Part shown: piece after piece, positions 58,691 through 64,000 of the stretch
How the letters are laid out: each line of letters opens with the position of its first letter
Numbering within the stretch: the stretch's first letter is position 1
Notes under the pieces: generated by a model
Database searches by the model: none
Seen by the model: only the letters and a program-made list of their open reading frames with translations
What the model was told of the DNA's origin: nothing
Made by a program: the position numbers and the translations under genes
NCBI GenBank assembly: GCA_022818135.1
Contig: JAFMSR010000018.1
Location: 3,081,077-3,145,076, forward strand
DNA length: 64,000 bases
Source of the DNA: Saxidomus purpurata
Lineage: Eukaryota > Mollusca > Bivalvia > Venerida > Veneridae
Reading direction: 5' to 3'

Positions 58691-58896
58691 TTGTTCCCTA
58701 TATTTTATCGTTGAATAAAATACAGTCAGTCATTTGGATGCGAAAAATTAAATCACTCGTGCTACTCACTCGTGATTTAAATACTACGCATCCAAATTCC
58801 TGGCTATATTTTATTCAACGATAAAATACATGGAGACATCCAAATTCCTGACTATATTTTATTCAACGATAAAATACATGGAGACATTTATTATTT
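58691..58896. repeat. Palindrome with CTCGTGCTACTCACTCG apex, copy 2, right arm doubled
   Basis: Second copy of the previous palindrome. Its right-arm segment ATCCAAATTCCTG... ATACATGGAGAC (about 49 bp) occurs twice in tandem (58,789 and 58,838), so one stem arm has been duplicated. Confidence 0.9.
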
Positions 58897-59074
58897 CTTA
58901 AATATGTTTAAATGCGATAATTAACACGCCATTCGATTTTTGCACTATATAAACGCGTCACCAATTAGAAACGACGTTACATCGGTACTACGTTAGAATA
59001 TTATGCTTCAAGATACATGTAGACAATTATCACGATGGAGTGTTTTCATTATTTTGAGTATTTCTTACCTATAG

Positions 59075-59187
59075 AGAATACAAGGTTACTGTCTTTTGAT
59101 AACAGTTGATATCGGACGAGGATGATATCGGCCAGGGAAGCCGAGTTCGATATCAACTGTTATCAAAAGACAGTAACCTTGTATTCT
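59075..59187. repeat. Palindrome b, copy 1 (113 bp)
   Basis: AGAATACAAGGTTACTGTCT, continuing TTTGATAACAGTTGATATCG, pairs with the complementary right arm ending AGTAACCTTGTATTCT. The loop is GGACGAGGATGATATCGGCC with AGGGAAGCCGAG. Confidence 0.95.
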
Positions 59188-59189
59188 AT

Positions 59190-59840
59190 TTATTATGCAG
59201 CTGACTTCAAATCTCCCTTTTCACAATTAAAAACAAAGAAGTAAATTAAGTGATTTACGTTGTATTTATGACGTCATCAATGGTTTAAAATTCAGCGTCG
59301 TTAATCATGTTAATTTTATGCTTTATAGGAAATGCTGAACATTAAAACATACCTAGAAAGCATTTGTGCACTTTTTAGAGGCGGCTTATAACGTTTCAGC
59401 TTATATCATTCAGGTAATAAGACATAACTATGAAAATAGGAAGGGGGTGAAAAAATGAAAATCAACTTTTTCGCGAAAATTGATTCGAAATTGCTATAGA
59501 TGGATAGATAATGTTCTAACTAAGAAAATGAATACCGACAACACTATATTTAATTCAAAAATAAAAATTCTACAGTCATTTTTCGATTTTATGTGATGTG
59601 CTGTGTGCTTGTATTCCCAGAAATTTCAATGAAACGCGCCCCTGTATCCTAAAGCAGCTTCTGAAATGTTGATTTATAGTGTAGCGTGTTAGAAATCCAC
59701 AATAGCCTAGATCTTATTTAATAAATCTCACTAAATGTCTAAAGTGCGCGGGGCCTAAAACGTGATATCAGGACAGTGTCATAATAACACTGTCCTGTGA
59801 TATCAGACGTCGCAATATCAACAATTCTAATATGCCTACG
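59190..59840 (+). repeat. Module M, copy 1 (direct)
   Basis: About 650 bp from TATTATGCAGCTGACTTC to the GATATCAGGACAGTGT hairpin and ACGTCGCAATATCAAC. It contains GGAAGGGGGTGAAAA, AACGTTTCAGC and CTAGATCTTATTTAATAAAT, all shared with copies 2 (inverted) and 3 (direct). No coding frame. Confidence 0.92.
59764..59804. repeat. Hairpin a: GATATCAGGACAGTGT, near-perfect
   Basis: GATATCAGGACAGTGT and ACACTGTCCTGTGATATC around CATAATA. Further copies are at 60,802-60,843 (inverted) and 62,170-62,210. Confidence 0.95.
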
Positions 59841-60510
59841 GTATATTTCTATAGTCAATTCGAGTGCATTAATATGATTAAAGCACTCGGAACAGTAGGC
59901 GGAGTTTCGGACATGGAAGTAGCTCCTTCCGACTTTTCTAAATTACTCCCGCGCAAAAATAAAATTTAGAAATGGAAATAATATCAGTACAAATACATCA
60001 GTCGCATGAAAAACAGTTGTTTAAGAACCTAAATAATATTTTTGATTGCCTCAAGTAAGCCTTAGAATACCCTCACCTTGTTTTCCTTAAAAAGGCCAAG
60101 GAATTCAAGATTAACAGTCACACAATGTTTTGATTCCGGGAAACAAAACTATGAATGAAAACGTTTACGTCATCACACTGACGTCATTACTCCACGTTAA
60201 AACGTTGTACAGTTCAAATTAACGGTACGCATTAAAACGATTGGCTGCTTTGTTAGGTTCTGAATTTGACGTCTTCTGCATAATGTCTGTCAGGTATTTC
60301 TTTTTATATTTTATGTATTAGATGATTAAAATAAAATAAGTTTGTATATTATAGTTATGTTTGATATCTTAAATGGTTGCCCGAATAAGGGGTGATTCCA
60401 CGCTACTATTTATGCTGTTTTCACATTACCGCCGAACTGAAAAAAGATCCGTAGTAGTTACGATAGTTTTCAAAATATCGGCTTTAAGAATCGAAATTCT
60501 ATGTCTTGGA
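59841..60510. other. Non-repeated spacer inside the palindrome cluster
   Basis: The only long single-copy sequence in the cluster. Contains no open frame of note. Confidence 0.4.
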
Positions 60511-60634
60511 GTGCTTTATCGAAATTGAAGCTTTCCGTCGGTAATGTGCCTTTGTAATATTCACTCGGGCTTCGCCCTCGTGAATTATTCCGCCAGGCAC
60601 ATCACCTCCGGGAATGCTTCAATTCGATAAAGCA
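60511..60634. repeat. Palindrome f with CTCGGGCTTCGCCCTCG apex
   Basis: GTGCTTTATCGAAATTGAAG and its complement TTCAATTCGATAAAGCAC form the outer stem; AATGTGCC and GGCACAT the middle; TTCACTCGGGC and GCCCTCGTGAA the apex. A piece of one arm is the 111-bp insertion at 37,721. Confidence 0.93.
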
Positions 60635-60649
60635 CCACCTTTTAAATAT

Positions 60650-60782
60650 CAGACCGGTGTTATCGGGTCGTCGTCATGGCAGTTGCATAATAAATTTCTC
60701 TATAAAAACAAGTTCATCCAGAAATCTTGCATTTTATTATGCAACTGCCATGACGACGACCCAATAACGCCGGTTTGATATT
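60650..60782. repeat. Palindrome g with 45-bp arms
   Basis: ACCGGTGTTATCGGGTCGTC, continuing GTCATGGCAGTTGCATAATA, pairs with TATTATGCAACTGCCATGAC, continuing GACGACCCAATAACGCCGGT. A single arm recurs at 62,235-62,280. Confidence 0.95.
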
Positions 60783-61440
60783 TGTTGATATCGCGACGTC
60801 TGATATTACAGGACGGTGTTATTATGACACTGTCCTGATATCACGTTTTAGGCCCCGCCCACTTTAGACATTAAGTGAGATTTATTAAATAAGATCTAGG
60901 CTATTGTGGATTTCTTACACGCTACACAATAAATTAACTTTTCGGTAGCTACTTCAGACTACAGAGGTGCGTTTCATTAAAATTTCTGGGAATACAACCA
61001 AACCGCACATCACATAAAATCGAAAAATGACTGTAGAATTTTTATTTTTGAATTAAATATAGTGTTGTCGGTATTCATTTTCTTAGTTAGATCACTATCT
61101 ATATATCTATAGCAAATTCGAGGCAATTTTCGCGAAAAAGTTGATTTTCATTTTTTCACCCCCTTCCTTTTTTCACAATAACGTTTTATTACTTGAATGA
61201 TATGAGCTGAAACGTTATAAGCCGCCTCTAAAACTTGTACAAATGCTTTTTAGGTATGTTTTAATGTTCAGCATTTCCTATAAAGCAAAACATTAACATG
61301 ATTAACGGTGCTGGATTTAAAACGCCGATTTAAATCTCATTGATGACGTTATAAACACAACGTAAATCACTTAATTTACTTCTTTGATTTTAATTGTGAA
61401 AAGGGAAAATTGAAGTCAGCTGCATAATAAATAGATAGAG
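60783..61440 (-). repeat. Module M, copy 2 (inverted)
   Basis: Reverse complement of copies 1 and 3 along its full length, with scattered substitutions and small indels. It carries the diagnostic words in reverse (ACTTTAGACATTAAGTGAGA; CACCCCCTTCC; GCTGAAACGTTATAAGCCGC). Confidence 0.93.
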
Positions 61441-61592
61441 AATACAAGGTTACTGTCTTTTGATAACAGCTGATATCGGACGAGGATGATATCGGCAGGG
61501 GAAAGCCGAGGCTTGCCGAGGCTTTCCCGCCGATATTCATCCGAGTCCGATATCAACTGTTGTCAAAAGACTGTTACCTTGTATTCTATTTA
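61434..61592. repeat. Palindrome b, copy 2, apex of the M2/M3 palindrome
   Basis: AGAGAATACAAGGTTACTGT... with an apex GAAAGCCGAGGCTTGCCGAG followed by GCTTTCCCG, longer than in copy 1. It sits exactly between the inverted and direct M modules. Confidence 0.95.
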
Positions 61593-62240
61593 TTATGCAG
61601 CTGACTTCAATTTTCCCTTTTCACAATTAAAAACAAAGAAGTAAATTAAGTGATATAGCGCTATATTTATGACATCATCAACGGTTTAAATCATCATTTC
61701 AAATCCAGACCTATTAATGCTAGGCCTATATATATGCTTAAAAGGAAATGTTGAACATTAAAATGTACATAAAAAGGCATTTGTACACCTTTAATAGGCG
61801 GTTTATAACGTTTCAGCGCATATCATACAAGTGATAAAGACGTAACTGTGAAAATAGGAAGGGGGTGAAAAATGAAAATCAATTTTTTCTCGAATTTTGC
61901 TTCAAAATTGCTATAGATGGATAGATAATGTTCCAACTAAGAAAATGAATACCAACAACACTATGTTTAATTTAAAAATAAAAATTCTACAGACATTTTT
62001 TGATTTTATGTGATGTGCTATTTGTTTACATTCCTAGAATTTTTAATGAAACGCACCCCTTTAGCCTGACGTAGCTACTGAAAATTTGATTTATAGTGTA
62101 GCGAGTTAGAAATCTACAATAGCCTAGATCTTCTCGTTTAATGTCTAAAGAGGGCGGGGCCTAAAACGTGATATCAGGACAGTGTCATAATAACACTGTC
62201 CTGTGATATCAGACGTCGCAATATCAACAAATATCGGACA
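61585..62240 (+). repeat. Module M, copy 3 (direct)
   Basis: Same orientation as copy 1, ending in the GATATCAGGACAGTGT hairpin and ACGTCGCAATATCAAC. With copy 2 it makes a palindrome of about 1.45 kb centred near 61,512. Confidence 0.93.
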
Positions 62241-62278
62241 GGCGTTATTGGGTCGTCGTCATGGCAGTTGCATAATAA

Positions 62279-62424
62279 AATACAAGGTTACTGTCTTTTG
62301 ATAACAGTTGATATCGAACTCGGATGAATATCGACCAGAAAGCCTCGGCAAGCCTCGGCTTCCCTGGCCGATATCATCCTCGTCCGATATCAACTGTTAT
62401 CAAAAGACAGTAACCTTATATTCT
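62279..62424. repeat. Palindrome b, copy 3
   Basis: AATACAAGGTTACTGTCTTT... and its complement, with the apex CCTCGGCAAGCCTCGG. Its asymmetric loop is inverted relative to copy 2. It closes the cluster on the right. Confidence 0.93.
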
Positions 62425-62439
62425 CTATTAGGCAGGCTG

Positions 62440-62970
62440 ATATGATTTCCATGACATGTGGCCAATCATTGAAAAAATGTTTCCTGGAATCTTTAAAACA
62501 CACTTGGTAATTTATATACTTTTACATGTAGTAAAAACATTTTTGTAGTTTTACTTGTTCATGCATTCCGCACGTCAAGGGACTTAACTATTGGCATTGA
62601 AATTGAGATGATATAAACTATTATTTGTTTTGTGTTTCATTTCAAGACAGACTTTATTTTTCAGTTAATCTAATATACCATAGCCAGGTACTTCGAACTG
62701 TGACTGGTCTTGGTGTCTTCTGAGTATATTTAAACCTTAGTTTCCAGTCCAGTGGTACTCAATGATTAGGACTATTGAATTAATAGAAGTTTAAGATCAG
62801 TTGTCGTCTGAAATCAGCAAGCAGCTGTTTTGGAAATGCACCCAAAATTTTATACAAAAACTTAACACTTTTTGGAAAGTAAATATTACGTGGTCGTGTC
62901 AGCTAATTACAATAGACACAAGACATTTTTATGGTGTCACTTGAAAGTAAAACAATTCATTTCACTCCAT
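62440..62970. other. Non-genic sequence right of the palindrome cluster
   Basis: No repeat seen. If 62,971-63,239 is a real terminal exon, this would hold its 3' untranslated region; an AATAAA lies on the minus strand near 62,656. Confidence 0.3.
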
Positions 62971-63239
62971 TCAGCTAATTTTATTCAGTTCAGATTTCAT
63001 AGATTTATATAAAACACGTCCAGCTAGGATAAACAACGTTGGTACATTCTTATTTTTCAGCGTTTCCGTTTCGGCCCGACTACAAGATGGCGTTTGGTCA
63101 GTAACTGAAGCCTGACTGCGAGGAACGAGGTTCGTGCACGCGACTGTTGGTTGAACAGCTACTCCGCTGCAACGTGCAGATCTTGCTTTAGTTTGTCTAC
63201 CATCTGGTACCACTTGGTCAGTCTGCATGGCTGTCTTCT
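62971..63239 (-). CDS. Possible terminal exon of an unrecognised gene
   Basis: On the minus strand an acceptor-like CCATTGCAG precedes 63,239, and an open frame of about 89 codons follows to the stop at 62,971-62,973 (KTAMQTDQVVPDGRQTKARS... YKSMKSELNKIS). It is GC-richer than its flanks and rich in Thr, Arg, Ser and Cys. Upstream, a donor-like GTAAGT at about 63,376-63,371 would make a 130-140-bp intron. I recognise no domain. It could be a real last exon, with the rest beyond the window, or a chance frame. Confidence 0.25.
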
Positions 63240-63654
63240 GCAATGGTTTTATAACAAAAATACAGAAACACAGTAAGATTTGAAAGTACATGGAATGTGG
63301 TTCGTATGAATAGAATGGTCTCCAGAAAGACACCTAACCTATTTAAACTTGAATATATGTAGAAAGAGTGTAAACTTACACATTTTCCAAAAGCCTTTAA
63401 ATCTATAAACACATAAAACACGACTTATAGTTTCTGTCATGAGACATTTGGTTCAGATCGAAATATCCGTCAAAAAGGGCAAAACAGTTACCCAATGTCT
63501 CATATAAACCTTTGCATACCATCGTGCACTTTATATTAGATTTCTAAATGCAAACTTATCAAAATGATGCATTATCATATAAAAACAAACGATATTCAGA
63601 CGTGTAGGAGGGGTGCCAGACTGAGTTTTCCAGCATGGGTAAAATCATCGGAAA

Positions 63655-63790
63655 TGCTGATCCAGTAACCCGGGTTGGCTCTCGTCGCGGTCGGATCATA
63701 CTCGTGCTACGCACTCGTCAGATCCGACGCGTGGCTCGAGCAAATCCGACATTGTGGATCTCATTACTATACTAATAACCCTGTTTTATT
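63655..63790. repeat. Palindromic CTCGTG-core element, best preserved copy
   Basis: Outer GGTTGGCTCTCG against CGAGCAAATCC; inner GGTCGGATCATACTCGTG against CACTCGTCAGATCCGAC around CTACG. The right flank TCATTACTATACTAATAACC also follows the copies in units A, B and C, so the mobile unit includes about 40 bp beyond the palindrome. Confidence 0.85.
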
Positions 63791-63799
63791 GTATATGCG

Positions 63800-63880
63800 A
63801 TACAACCTAGGCCAACGATATGCAGGCTCATCATAATCTGCACTGGTCGCAAAGATAGCAGCAGGTTTAATGATACGTTT
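63800..63880 (+). repeat. Fragment of a dispersed repeat
   Basis: GCAGGCTCATCATAATCTGC with ACTGGTCGCAAAG resembles, in opposite orientation, the CCACTGCAAATCATGATCAG word at 19,588 and related text at 36,680. Confidence 0.5.
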
Positions 63881-64000
63881 AACTCGTGCGTTTATCATTT
63901 ACAAAACTAATATAGGTTTGATATAAAAGCGTGTTCTATCATTAACATTCAAATTGTATCAAAAAAGCAAACGAGAGTTTACAACACCTTCCCCGCAGGT

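Noticed and set aside
58008..62424. CRISPR-like array
   Set aside because: The repeats are long, palindromic, irregularly spaced and in both orientations, and the surrounding sequence is eukaryotic with introns.

Overview
This is eukaryotic, AT-rich, intron-bearing DNA. The class of repeats suggests a bivalve mollusc: short inverted-repeat elements with internal ~150-175 bp tandem units, tRNA-derived SINE fragments, decayed LINEs and many palindromic insertions. No repeat or protein database could be searched, so the taxon is an inference.

Only one protein-coding gene is well supported. A mitochondrial stomatin-like protein 2 gene (STOML2/SLP-2, SPFH/band-7 family) lies on the minus strand between 51,750 and 42,962. 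Ten consecutive coding exons could be joined through GT-AG introns with frame kept throughout (1,101 nt, 366 residues plus stop). Its first exon, with the start codon, was not found. A second minus-strand candidate exon (62,971-63,239) is weak.

Layout. 0.85-2.6 kb: broken LINE on the plus strand. 3.1-3.4 kb: 264-bp inverted-repeat element. 6.0-6.95 kb: Tc1/mariner-like non-autonomous element flanked by TA. 5.1-42.7 kb: a large family of diverged segmental duplications without shared open reading frames. Unit A (8.5-17.0 kb), B (22.8-28.0 kb) and C (28.6-35.2 kb) are copies of one unit, with a more diverged fourth fragment D (5.15-5.98 kb). A is followed by segment X (18.9-22.4 kb) and C by X' (35.9-39.1 kb). 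The end of X' is duplicated again in tandem (38.76-41.3 and 41.4-42.7 kb), reaching the 3' end of STOML2. Comparing copies exposes insertions with matching empty sites at 32.46-33.10, 37.72-37.83 and 39.22-40.44 kb.

43.0-51.75 kb: STOML2, whose introns hold SINE-like and tandem-unit elements. 52.6-56.8 kb: further repeats, including an inverted-repeat element with an 11-bp flanking direct repeat (55.37-55.97 kb) and a hexanucleotide microsatellite. 56.9-57.7 kb: minus-strand LINE remnant. 57.85-62.44 kb: a dense nest of palindromes at several scales, including a 1.45-kb head-to-head palindrome; this is the most unusual structure here. 63.66-63.79 kb: another palindromic element, also present inside units A, B and C.

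Coordinates of repeat blocks were matched by eye and are approximate to tens of bases. Exon coordinates of STOML2 were worked out base by base.
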